The notes beneath the pieces were generated by a model, which was not told where the DNA came from, did no database searches, and worked only from the letters and a program-made list of their open reading frames with translations. From contig DXHX01000123.1 of the NCBI GenBank assembly GCA_019113205.1, forward strand, positions 62,001 to 126,000: a stretch of DNA of 64,000 nt, written 5' to 3'. The translations under genes were made by a program, and so were the position numbers. How positions within the stretch are numbered: the first letter of the stretch is position 1; each line of letters begins with the position of its first letter. The stretch comes from Candidatus Pseudogracilibacillus intestinigallinarum (GTDB lineage Bacteria > Bacillota > Bacilli > Bacillales > Amphibacillaceae). Of this stretch, positions 27,324 through 36,185 are shown piece by piece.

Positions 27324-27650
27324 TTATGCAAAATCTGATTCAACAATACCATTCCAGTGAATCATTCCTGGAACAACATTATATACTTCATCATAACCAT
27401 TTTCTCGTAAAATAGTACAAGCCTCATCACTTCGAACACCGGAACGACAAATGACGTAAATTGGTTGTTCATTACTTACTTCATCTAATCGTTCACTAAG
27501 TTGCCCTAAAGGAATTAATACAGATCCTGGTATATGTTGAATGGCATATTCTGTCGTTTCCCTAACGTCTAATAGTAAAAATGATGCTTCGTCATCATGT
27601 AGTATATTTTCTAGTTGTTCGTTTGTCATTTCTTTCTCACAAACAGTCAC
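27324..27650 (-). CDS. Single-domain rhodanese-like protein
   Basis: The 108-residue cytosolic protein has the sulfurtransferase domain: LLLDVRETTEY near the N-terminus and the active-site loop CRSGVRS, where the cysteine would carry a persulfide. GTG start after AAAGGGGGT. The small size suits a sulfur carrier or single-domain sulfurtransferase; the partner is unknown. Confidence 0.9.
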   Translation of the reverse strand: MTVCEKEMTNEQLENILHDDEASFLLLDVRETTEYAIQHIPGSVLIPLGQLSERLDEVSNEQPIYVICRSGVRSDEACTILRENGYDEVYNVVPGMIHWNGIVESDFA

Positions 27651-27885
27651 TGATGTTACCCCCTTTTACCTAAAATCAATTAGGCTCGTTTCAAATTGTA
27701 TAAGAATCATATTAAAATGTAAAGTGTTTGAGATGAAATTGTAACATCTTGGCATTAAAAGTGAAGAAAATAGTAAAAAATCAAATGGAAAAAGGCTAAA
27801 TGACAATAATTATGACATTTATGGAAAACATCATAATCATTGATATACATGAAGTTTCTTGTTATCACAAATTGAGATACCAGGA

Positions 27886-27935
27886 ATAAATGACCTCCAT
27901 CACTTTAAGTGATGGGTACTTCGGGTTATTTTTGT
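27886..27935. repeat. Isolated hairpin in a gene-free stretch
   Basis: In the 411-bp gap 27651-28061 a hairpin CCATCACT / AGTGATGG (27897-27915, 3-nt loop) is enclosed by weaker outer arms (AATAAATGACC, GGGTTATTTT). It serves no adjacent gene. It resembles the imperfect palindromes at IS200/IS605-type element ends, but no transposase or second end is present. The rest of the gap holds only the ypcP terminator. Confidence 0.3.
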
Positions 27936-27990
27936 CATACTTCACTTAAGAAAATTACATGATGGAAATTGCTATCACTATTTTTTCCTT

Positions 27991-28023
27991 AAAAAAACAG
28001 AGGATGCATATTGCCTCCCCTGT
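27991..28023 (-). terminator. Terminator of dynA-ypcP
   Basis: On the minus strand ACAGGGGAGG and CCTCTGT pair with a small bulge, followed by seven Ts. Confidence 0.65.
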
Positions 28024-28061
28024 CTTTTCAAGTTTAATAATATTACTTAATTTGTACTGTA

Positions 28062-28952
28062 TTAGACAGTAAAATTTGATGATACGTACGATTCGATTGG
28101 TGGATATTTTACACCTAATTTAATTAAATTCGCTTCAATTTCGGATGCATTTATTTGTAATGGCTCATCGATTGTAAATTCAAGTTCAACATCACATTTT
28201 ATTTCAGCTAATTCCTTTGATAAGTGAAACATTGCGATGTCTGTTTCAATTTTCGAACGAATCCCCTTTGTTAATTCGTCCATTGATTGTAAAATAGTAT
28301 CCATATTACCATATGTTTGCAGTAATTTTAATGCCGTTTTTTCGCCTATTCCTTTTATGCCAGGATAATTATCTGCGCTATCTCCGGTTAATCCTTTGAA
28401 TTCGATAATTTGATGTGGATATAATCCCTTTTTGTTTAAAAAATTCGCTTCATTATAAACATCATAATTACCGATTCCCTTTTTCATAATTGCAACATCG
28501 ACATTTGCAGCAACGAGTTGTAATAAATCATAATCACCGGATAAAATGGTTACATGTGTGTCTTTAGACAACGTATTAGCTAGCGTACCAATGACGTCAT
28601 CGGCTTCATAATTTATTACGCCAATATTTGGAACGTTAAAAATATTGACAGCTTCTTTTACAAGATCAAATTGGGGAATAAGTTCTTCCGGTGGTGCTCC
28701 TCGATTTGCTTTATACGCATCGTAAATTTCGTTGCGGAACGTCTTACTTCCCATATCCCAACAACAAAGAACATGTGTCGGTTGGAAAGTATGAATTCCA
28801 TCTGTGAAATAGCGTAAAAATTGATATACTCCATTCGTCGGTATGCCTTCTTCATTTCGCATAAAATTACCTCTAAAAGATGTTGCGTAAAACCCTCTAA
28901 ACAATAAAGCCATTCCATCTACTAATAATATATGTTTCTTCAATATGTCCAT
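28062..28952 (-). CDS. ypcP: 5'-3' exonuclease, YpcP / ExoIX-like
   Basis: The 296-residue protein is a stand-alone version of the DNA polymerase I 5' nuclease domain. Acidic metal ligands are in LLVDGMALLFRGF, YEADDVIGTLA, LSGDYDLLQL and GLTGDSADNYPG, followed by the helix-hairpin-helix GIKGIGEKTALKLL. It would remove flaps or RNA primers. It follows dynA by 2 bp, the same pairing as ypbR-ypcP in B. subtilis. Confidence 0.93.
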   Translation of the reverse strand: MDILKKHILLVDGMALLFRGFYATSFRGNFMRNEEGIPTNGVYQFLRYFTDGIHTFQPTHVLCCWDMGSKTFRNEIYDAYKANRGAPPEELIPQFDLVKEAVNIFNVPNIGVINYEADDVIGTLANTLSKDTHVTILSGDYDLLQLVAANVDVAIMKKGIGNYDVYNEANFLNKKGLYPHQIIEFKGLTGDSADNYPGIKGIGEKTALKLLQTYGNMDTILQSMDELTKGIRSKIETDIAMFHLSKELAEIKCDVELEFTIDEPLQINASEIEANLIKLGVKYPPIESYVSSNFTV

Positions 28953-28954
28953 CC

Positions 28955-31900
28955 TTACTTTTCTAATATTGCCGTTAATATTTCATGTTTTTCTTTTAAC
29001 TGAGCTAAATTTACCGTATCTGTGACAACTTTAATATGTTGTTCAATCATTTGATCTATTTCAGATTCAATACGAGTTTTAATGTTTTGTAGAGCATCGT
29101 TCCACTGCGCAATGTACACACTATCCATAATTTCTTTTTGTGTATCTAAATATTGTTTTGCTTCCGGTTTTAACGTATCATAAAATGCTTCCTTCATTTT
29201 TTCACGTTCATTTTGCTCAAAAAACGATCGAGTATTTTTGAAAATCTTTAATACATGTGAAAAAATACTGTAATCGATTATCGTAAATGCCTGTTCATAA
29301 TTAGGTGTTTTAAGCTCTTGTGTTTGCAAGCTAGGTAAAATAAAGTTTTCATCTATTTTTTCAATCTGAGATTGTATCTCATTAAAAGTGTCTTTCGTTA
29401 ACTCGTAAATATTTGCCTCGACACGTAATGATACAGCACGTACTTCTTGTAACAATTCATACCCAACATAGTCGATAAATTTAGTACGATTCGCTTCTAA
29501 TTGCTTAATTGCTTCCCTTCCAGATGCCGTAATAGTCGTCGGGTTAAAATGTTCAGAAAACATATCATGGAAACGAATGTATAAACGTTCTAGTACGAAA
29601 TGAAGTTGTCGTTCGATACGTTCTAATATACGTTCTTCTGCTACAGAACTATTTGTTTTTGCAATAATTTCTTTAAATGTATGACGTTTATTTTCTAATG
29701 TTTTTACGAAATTAGCACGTTCTGCTTCACTTAAGTTTGCTGCATCAATAAAGTTTTGTAATGTTGTTACAGCGCGATTCATATCCCATACAGCACCTTG
29801 GATAGTTAACTGTGCTAAGTCTTGTTCAACAAATTTGTAAAATTCTGTTTCAAATGTAGTCATTTCTTCATTTAAAGGAAGTTGAGCTACTTTTTCTTCT
29901 AATGATTTTTTACTTGAAACAGGAAATATTTTTGCCTGACGAATGCCAAATTGTAGTAATTGTTCTTCGACGTAATTTAATACGAGTCTTAATTCTTCGG
30001 CATCTTGCGCTAAATCTGATGCATTTACAATAAAGAACATTTTATCTAATTCGAACGCTTCCTTCACTCGTCCTAATTGCATTAAGAAGTCACGATCTGC
30101 ACTAGTAATGGCATGATTATAGTACGTGACATAAATAATTGCGTCGGCATCTTTTATATAATCAAAAGAGACGTTCGTATGTCGTGCATTGACAGAGTCT
30201 GCTCCAGGTGTATCTACTAATGTGATCCCTTTTCGTGTTAATGCACAGTCATAGTATAAATCAACTTGTTCAATATAACATGCTTTTGATTCATCTGTAA
30301 CAAAAGCTGGGAATTGCTCTAAAGAAATTTCCACTGTTTTTCCGAGTTGGTTTTTTCTTTGTTCGTATCCATTTAATACCGCTAATAAGTAGGATTGGTA
30401 TGTTTTTGTTAAAAGGTCGTTTTTATGGATATTATATCGTTTTATCCATTCGACTATTTCTTGGACATTTTCGTAATCTGGATCAAAATCTTTCGTAATT
30501 TGTTTTAAGTCATTCGTTAATGTTTCATCATCTTTTAATCGGATGACAACCGTCCCATGTTTATATTTGTCATTGATTGGATTAATTCGACTAATAACCG
30601 CTGTTGTTGGATTTGGTGATACCGGTAAAACTTGTTCCCCGAATAAAGCGTTTGAGAAAGATGATTTTCCAGCACTAAATGCTCCAAATAAAGCGATTGT
30701 TAATTGTCGGTTGTTTAGACGGTGTTGTTTTTCACGTAAATCACGGACAATCGTGTCGAAACCATCAACATTTTCTATTGTATTCGTCATTTCTTCAATA
30801 ATTTGAACGATAGTATCTGCTGTATGTTCTGTAGTAACAGTTACTTCTTTTAATTCCTCTGTCACTTGTGATGGTGTCGTTGTTTCTTCAACATCAGCTA
30901 TCGATACTGTTGGCGTCTCCTTTTCAATAACTTTATGTCGACGTTCAATTGTAGCATCCATTTCACATAAAAGATCATTATTTTCTGTTGGATTTTTAAT
31001 GTGCTCATGAAGATTTGTAATATTTTTTACTAATTTTTCTTCCAGTTGTGCTTTTTTTTCTAATAACTCCTCAGCAAAATCAAACTGTTTTAATTGTTCT
31101 TGTAATGCAGTGATTTGTTCCTTTTTATTCGTCTGTATCACATTTTCAATTTCTGCCCATAACTCATTTGCAAGTTGACGATACTTAGATTTAATATCTG
31201 CACTAATTTCGTTCGTGTAGTTTAAAACGTAATTCCCGTTAATTTGTGCGCCTTCTTTCATAAAAGACTTCACATCTTGAGCAGTATATTGAACGTTTGC
31301 ATCTTGAATCTTTTTCAATAATCCGTCATGATGGATATCATTTTCACGAATCATTTCAATAAATTTATCACGCAATTTCCATTGAATCGATGCATCAATC
31401 GTTTTTTGTAACTCTGTTAAAAATGCATTCATGCGATTATTACGTTCTTCTTCTGTTTTTTTCTTCGCATTGAAAAATCCAATTTTGAAGTCTTTTTGCT
31501 GCGATTCTAATACACTTTGTGCTTGATCTCGTAATTTTGCAGGCATTAAATAGGCATTTTTTAAAGTATGGTTTAACTCATGATCGAATTCGTTTTTTAA
31601 TTGTTCATGAGGATCTTTTACAGAAGCCATTTTTTCGTTGATTTCCTGTAATAAATCATATTCCTCATCAGTAATATTCGCAGGAACAATCTCGTTCACA
31701 GCTTCCTCTAATTGTTCTTGTAAAAAAGTTTCATGGTCTTGTATGATAATGTTTGTTGCTGCTTTTAAACGACCGGTTATATTTTTATTTTTCTGAAGCA
31801 GTTGAAAGAGTTCTTCTTTAATCTGACGAACTTCACTATGTGGAGCATCTTCATGCATAACGGATGAATAATATATTTTTTCCGGGAAGATATTCCACTG

Positions 31901-32578
31901 TTCAAATGTTTCACGTACGTTTTTATCAAATTGTGAAAACTGAATTTCACGTTCATTATGTTTATCAATTTGGTTTATAATGATATAAAATGGAATATCA
32001 GCTTCATGCATTTTACGTAAGAAGTATAAATTCACTTCAGACTGGACATGATTATAATCCATTACATAATAAAGTACGTCTACTAAATGCAATGCTGATT
32101 CTGTCATCAATCTATCTGCATCATCAGCCGCATCAATTCCAGGTGTGTCTAAAATAGAGCAGTTTTCAGGCAATATTTCTTCTGATGTACTAATATCGAT
32201 TCGTTTAATGGCGTTTTTATCTGTTGCATAATCTTTGATCATATCAATATCATATGGTTCTTTATATTGAACTGTCTCCTCATCAGTAAAATAAACCCGC
32301 GCTACTCCTTCACCAGATGTTATTTTTACGATATTTGCACTTGTTGGAATCGGACTTTTTGGTAAAACATCTTTTCCTAGTAAATAGTTAATCATCGATG
32401 ACTTTCCAGCAGAAAAATGCCCCGAAAAACTAATATTAAATTCATTTTTTTGTTGTTTTTCATATAAATCAATAATTTTATCTGCGTTTATATAGTCTTC
32501 ATTGTTTTTCATATGCTCATATAAAGTTGTAAAATGCTCATTCGTAATCGCATTCATATCTCTCGTTAAAACTTTCAC
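28955..32578 (-). CDS. dynA: Bacterial dynamin-like protein DynA
   Basis: This 1,207-residue protein contains two fused dynamin modules. The first GTPase P-loop is SGHFSAGKSSMINYL (near residue 55) and the second is GAFSAGKSSFSNALFG (near 640), each with a DTPG switch (LDTPGIDAADD, VDTPGADSVNA). Long helical stalks with coiled-coil character follow each. B. subtilis DynA tethers and fuses membranes and aids recovery from membrane damage and phage attack. Start: GTG at 32578, 9 nt after AAAGGAG, is preferred over the TTG 42 bases upstream, which precedes that site. Confidence 0.94.
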   Translation of the reverse strand: MKVLTRDMNAITNEHFTTLYEHMKNNEDYINADKIIDLYEKQQKNEFNISFSGHFSAGKSSMINYLLGKDVLPKSPIPTSANIVKITSGEGVARVYFTDEETVQYKEPYDIDMIKDYATDKNAIKRIDISTSEEILPENCSILDTPGIDAADDADRLMTESALHLVDVLYYVMDYNHVQSEVNLYFLRKMHEADIPFYIIINQIDKHNEREIQFSQFDKNVRETFEQWNIFPEKIYYSSVMHEDAPHSEVRQIKEELFQLLQKNKNITGRLKAATNIIIQDHETFLQEQLEEAVNEIVPANITDEEYDLLQEINEKMASVKDPHEQLKNEFDHELNHTLKNAYLMPAKLRDQAQSVLESQQKDFKIGFFNAKKKTEEERNNRMNAFLTELQKTIDASIQWKLRDKFIEMIRENDIHHDGLLKKIQDANVQYTAQDVKSFMKEGAQINGNYVLNYTNEISADIKSKYRQLANELWAEIENVIQTNKKEQITALQEQLKQFDFAEELLEKKAQLEEKLVKNITNLHEHIKNPTENNDLLCEMDATIERRHKVIEKETPTVSIADVEETTTPSQVTEELKEVTVTTEHTADTIVQIIEEMTNTIENVDGFDTIVRDLREKQHRLNNRQLTIALFGAFSAGKSSFSNALFGEQVLPVSPNPTTAVISRINPINDKYKHGTVVIRLKDDETLTNDLKQITKDFDPDYENVQEIVEWIKRYNIHKNDLLTKTYQSYLLAVLNGYEQRKNQLGKTVEISLEQFPAFVTDESKACYIEQVDLYYDCALTRKGITLVDTPGADSVNARHTNVSFDYIKDADAIIYVTYYNHAITSADRDFLMQLGRVKEAFELDKMFFIVNASDLAQDAEELRLVLNYVEEQLLQFGIRQAKIFPVSSKKSLEEKVAQLPLNEEMTTFETEFYKFVEQDLAQLTIQGAVWDMNRAVTTLQNFIDAANLSEAERANFVKTLENKRHTFKEIIAKTNSSVAEERILERIERQLHFVLERLYIRFHDMFSEHFNPTTITASGREAIKQLEANRTKFIDYVGYELLQEVRAVSLRVEANIYELTKDTFNEIQSQIEKIDENFILPSLQTQELKTPNYEQAFTIIDYSIFSHVLKIFKNTRSFFEQNEREKMKEAFYDTLKPEAKQYLDTQKEIMDSVYIAQWNDALQNIKTRIESEIDQMIEQHIKVVTDTVNLAQLKEKHEILTAILEK

Positions 32579-32770
32579 TGCAACAATCTCCTTTGTACGT
32601 TCATACATCATGATGGACAAAAAGATTTATTTTTCTTCACATAATTGTCATATTCATGAAATGAATTGATACCAATTATTATACGAGAACAAGTGCTGTT
32701 TATCTAGTAAAATAGTACTTTCTTATTTTTTCAATAAAATTATTTGTTATTGAAATATTTTTATATATAG

Positions 32771-32800
32771 AAAAAAGGGTTTTAGCTTCTACTAAAACCC
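32771..32800 (-). terminator. Terminator of metQ
   Basis: GGGTTTTAG and CTAAAACCC pair around a short loop and are followed on the minus strand by six Ts. Confidence 0.88.
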
Positions 32801-32815
32801 CCTCGTTCCTTTTGT

Positions 32816-33640
32816 TTATTCAATTTCTTCTGGAATAAACCAATATTCGTCTTCATTTTCTTTTTCCATAAATTGTTTAAATTCATCTGATTCGTAAGCA
32901 TCTTTTATCGCTTTAGCCCACTCTGTATCCGCATTTTTTTCATCAATTACTGCTACTAATTCTAACTCTTTTAAAATGTCTTCAAATAATAAACTATCAG
33001 CTGGATCTAAGCCAGATGCATAGACAATACTACCAGGAATAATTCCATAATCAACATCGTCTAATGCTCTCGGTATTTGTGCAGAATCCATTTCTTTTAT
33101 ATTTAAGTCATGTTTATTTTCGACAATATCATTTTGTGTTACTTTTATTAATTCTACATCTTCTTTTAATGTAATAAGGTCTGCTTTTTGTAATAAAGCA
33201 TATGCACGAGCAGCGTTGGATGGATCTTTTGGAATTGCAATAGTATCTCCTTCAGAAATTCCATCTAGAGAATTTTTCTTACCAGGGAAAATACCAGTTG
33301 GAACAGTCGGTATTGGTGTTACTTTTGTTAAGTTGGCATTTTTTTCTTCATTAAAATTTGTATAATATGCTGTATGTTGATCAACATTCAAATCGATAGA
33401 TCCTTCATCTAAAGCAATATCTGCCTGTAATAATTCTGTAAATTCAACCGTTTCAATCGAATAACCATTTTCCTCTAAAATTGGCTTAATTCCATTTAAA
33501 AATAATTCACTATAAGGTCCTGGTGATGTTCCGACTTTTATAGTCGTTTTCTCTTCTCCTTCTTCGTTATTATCGTTTCCACACGCGGCTAACACAAATA
33601 GAACTGTAACACTAATAAACAAAAACATCCATTTCTTCAT
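32816..33640 (-). CDS. metQ: Methionine-binding lipoprotein (NlpA family)
   Basis: The 274-residue lipoprotein has a signal peptide ending in the lipobox LAAC (Cys20). The NlpA family core follows: KVGTSPGPYSELF, then DLNVDQHTAYY, PKDPSNAARAY and YGIIPGSIV. It would capture methionine for the MetNI transporter encoded divergently. ATG at 33640 follows GGGGAG. Methionine is the family's usual ligand; another amino acid is possible. Confidence 0.9.
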   Translation of the reverse strand: MKKWMFLFISVTVLFVLAACGNDNNEEGEEKTTIKVGTSPGPYSELFLNGIKPILEENGYSIETVEFTELLQADIALDEGSIDLNVDQHTAYYTNFNEEKNANLTKVTPIPTVPTGIFPGKKNSLDGISEGDTIAIPKDPSNAARAYALLQKADLITLKEDVELIKVTQNDIVENKHDLNIKEMDSAQIPRALDDVDYGIIPGSIVYASGLDPADSLLFEDILKELELVAVIDEKNADTEWAKAIKDAYESDEFKQFMEKENEDEYWFIPEEIE

Positions 33641-33690
33641 TTTGATCTCCCCTTCAATTCCTATTAAGTTCATGTGATTAATTATATAAA

Positions 33691-33719
33691 ATTATAAACA
33701 TGTTATTTGTAATTGTCAA
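33691..33719 (-). promoter_or_regulatory. SigA promoter of metQ
   Basis: On the minus strand TTGACA, 17 bp, TATAAT: an exact consensus promoter. No S-box leader follows; the 5' untranslated region is only about 40 nt. Confidence 0.75.
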
Positions 33720-33740
33720 TTTTAATACCATTAATTCAGA

Positions 33741-33769
33741 TTGATTTTATGCGAATTAAACGTTATACT
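33741..33769 (+). promoter_or_regulatory. SigA promoter of metNI
   Basis: TTGATT at 33741, 17 bp, TATACT at 33764-33769. It lies back to back with the metQ promoter, so one regulator bound between could control both. Confidence 0.6.
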
Positions 33770-33807
33770 ATGTTCATAGATTTTTTTTGTGAGAAATGAG
33801 GAGAAAA

Positions 33808-34830
33808 ATGATTAAGTTAGAAAATGTATCGAAAGTATTTAAAGTAAAAGATAAAGAAATAAAGGCACTACATAATATTTCCTTACATATAAATAAGGGA
33901 GATATTTTCGGGGTGATTGGATTAAGTGGTGCAGGTAAAAGTACATTAATTCGTACAATTAACTTTCTAGAGCGACCGACCTCTGGAAAAGTGCTAGTGG
34001 AAGGTAAAGCATTACATTCATTAAAAAAGCAACAATTACGTCAAGCACGTAAAAATATCGGGATGATTTTTCAACATTTTAATTTATTACAAACGAAAAC
34101 GATTTTTCAAAATGTTGCTATTCCACTTATTTTAGAAAAGAAAAAGAAACAAGCTATTCATGATCGAGTAATGGAATTACTTACATTTGTTGGTTTGGAA
34201 GATAAAGCAAATGATTATCCAAGTCAACTTTCTGGTGGGCAGAAACAGCGTGTTGGTATTGCCCGTGCTTTAGCTACAAACCCATCTATATTATTATGTG
34301 ATGAAGCAACATCAGCATTAGACCCACAAACAACAGATTCCGTATTAGATTTACTAGAGAAAATTAATGAAACGTATAATATAACGATTGTCATGATAGC
34401 ACATGATATGAACATTATTAAAAAAATATGTCATCGAGTTGCAGTAATGGAAGATGGACAAATTATTGAAACTGGAGATGTAATCGATGTATTTAAAGAA
34501 CCTAAGCATTCTTCAACAGAAAGATTTGTGGAGACGGTTGTACATCGTAAAATACCAAGTTCAATTTATACAATAATGGAAAAAAAGAAAGATGGAATAT
34601 TCATACAAATACCATTTACAAACGATCGAACGAGCACATTAGTAAGTACTCTAAGTAAAGAATTTCATTTAGATGTAGATATTGTTTATGCTTCGATGGA
34701 TGAAATTAAAGATGATCAAGTAGGATTTATGGTATTACATCTTTTAGGTACAGAAAATGACACTCAAAACGGTTTACAATATATAAAATCTAATAATTTG
34801 GCGTATGAGGAGGTAAAAAGAAATGTTTGA
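33808..34830 (+). CDS. metN: Methionine ABC transporter ATP-binding protein
   Basis: The 340-residue ATPase has Walker A GLSGAGKSTLIR, signature LSGGQKQRVGIARAL and Walker B ILLCDEATSALD. The C-terminal ~80 residues form the NIL/ACT-type domain that in MetN binds methionine and inhibits transport. Start at 33808 follows GAGGAG; the in-frame ATG at 33796 lies before that site. The stop overlaps metI by 8 bp. Confidence 0.94.
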   Translation: MIKLENVSKVFKVKDKEIKALHNISLHINKGDIFGVIGLSGAGKSTLIRTINFLERPTSGKVLVEGKALHSLKKQQLRQARKNIGMIFQHFNLLQTKTIFQNVAIPLILEKKKKQAIHDRVMELLTFVGLEDKANDYPSQLSGGQKQRVGIARALATNPSILLCDEATSALDPQTTDSVLDLLEKINETYNITIVMIAHDMNIIKKICHRVAVMEDGQIIETGDVIDVFKEPKHSSTERFVETVVHRKIPSSIYTIMEKKKDGIFIQIPFTNDRTSTLVSTLSKEFHLDVDIVYASMDEIKDDQVGFMVLHLLGTENDTQNGLQYIKSNNLAYEEVKRNV

Positions 34831-35479
34831 AACAACCGTTACAACTGAACAATTTATTCAAGCGATGGTAGATACATTTTACATGGTTGGTTTTTCTTTA
34901 ATTGTCGGATCTATCATTGGGATTCCATTAGGTATTTTACTAGTTGTTACGAAACCAAATGGCATTTTACAAAATAAGGTCGTTTTTAATTTACTGAATC
35001 CGATAATCAATATGTTCCGCTCATTGCCATTTATTATTTTACTCGTTGCAATCATACCATTTACAAGATTTATTACAGGAACATCAATTGGAACGTCAGC
35101 AGCTATTGTACCATTAATAGTATATGTCGCACCTTTTATTGCAAGATTAGTGGAGAACTCTATATTAGAAGTAGATGACGGAATTATAGAAGCCGCAACT
35201 TCTATGGGAGCAACGCCATTACAAACAATATGGTATTTTTTATTACCTGAAGCATTAAGCTCTTTAGTATTAAGTTTAACTACTGCTTCGATTAGTTTAT
35301 TAAGTGCAACAGCGATGGCAGGTGCAGTTGGTGGTGGAGGAATTGGAGATTTAGCAATAAGTTATGGATATGAAAGATTCGATTCTTTTATCATGCTCGT
35401 GACAGTGGTAACATTAATTATTATCGTTCAAATTATGCAATCGATCGGTAATTTTATCGCAGTAAAATTAAGAAAATAA
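34823..35479 (+). CDS. metI: Methionine ABC transporter permease
   Basis: The 218-residue membrane protein has five or so hydrophobic segments and the EAA loop contacting the ATPase (EAATSMGATPLQTIWYFLLP). The overlap with metN and a preceding GGAGG show translational coupling. A terminator follows. Confidence 0.93.
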   Translation: MFETTVTTEQFIQAMVDTFYMVGFSLIVGSIIGIPLGILLVVTKPNGILQNKVVFNLLNPIINMFRSLPFIILLVAIIPFTRFITGTSIGTSAAIVPLIVYVAPFIARLVENSILEVDDGIIEAATSMGATPLQTIWYFLLPEALSSLVLSLTTASISLLSATAMAGAVGGGGIGDLAISYGYERFDSFIMLVTVVTLIIIVQIMQSIGNFIAVKLRK

Positions 35480-35490
35480 TATACACATAT

Positions 35491-35537
35491 AAAAAAAGAT
35501 CTTATCTATTCTGTACCGAGTAATAAGATCTTTTTTT
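35491..35537. terminator. Terminator of metNI
   Basis: AAAAAAAGATCTTAT pairs with ATAAGATCTTTTTTT perfectly. It also serves the convergent flavin reductase gene. Confidence 0.92.
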
Positions 35538-35554
35538 ATACGACATATTATATA

Positions 35555-36016
35555 TTATGAATGTAAATTTCTATACTTTCCTCCGAAGAAAATGACGGGT
35601 TCTCCACTTTCTATCTTTAATTCGGTTACTTCACCGAGAATAATTGTATGGTCCCCTGCTTCTACCTTTTTATATACTTTACAAGATAGTGCAGCTAAGC
35701 TATTTTCAATTACGGGTACGCCATCTAAGTATTCAAACGGGATTGGTCCATCCGCTTCTTTTTGTCGTGCAAAAATCATGGAATAATCTTGTTGATTGTC
35801 TTTAAGCACACTTACCCCAAAGGTGTCTGCCTTCATTAACTTTTCATACATACTTGCTGTATGGTCGATTGAAATCGCAATCAATTTTGGTTCTAAAGAA
35901 ATGGACATAAACGCATTTACTGTCATCCCTCTATCTTGACCTTCATCATCCATTGTAACGATTGTTATCCCTGTTGCAAACCTTCCCATCGCATCTCGAA
36001 ATAAACGATCTTCCAT
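35555..36016 (-). CDS. Flavin reductase-domain protein (HpaC/RutF-like)
   Basis: The 153-residue protein has the FMN-binding split-barrel pattern: FRDAMGRFATGITIVTM at the start, MTVNAFMSISLEP for flavin phosphate, and DHTIILGEVTEL near the end. It would supply reduced flavin to a two-component monooxygenase, or act as an FMN-dependent oxidoreductase. No monooxygenase gene is adjacent. Confidence 0.85.
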   Translation of the reverse strand: MEDRLFRDAMGRFATGITIVTMDDEGQDRGMTVNAFMSISLEPKLIAISIDHTASMYEKLMKADTFGVSVLKDNQQDYSMIFARQKEADGPIPFEYLDGVPVIENSLAALSCKVYKKVEAGDHTIILGEVTELKIESGEPVIFFGGKYRNLHS

Positions 36017-36145
36017 GTATGCTTCATCCCTTCATCTCTCTATTCATACTATTTATCATATCAAATGTTTTATGTAGATAAAAATGATTTGTTTAGTAAG
36101 TTTACATAATTATATTATAGTTAATTATATCCAGGATATAAAATT

Positions 36146-36179
36146 ACCTCTAGAAAACCGTTTGAAATTTTCTAGAGGT
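36146..36179. terminator. Terminator of the yng-type cluster
   Basis: ACCTCTAGAAAA pairs with TTTTCTAGAGGT, 7 bp past the yngE stop codon on the minus strand. T-tract moderate. Confidence 0.75.
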
Positions 36180-36185
36180 CTATAA

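Noticed and set aside
33641-33807. SAM riboswitch (S-box) before metQ or metN
   Set aside because: Leaders are too short and none of the conserved S-box stems is seen.
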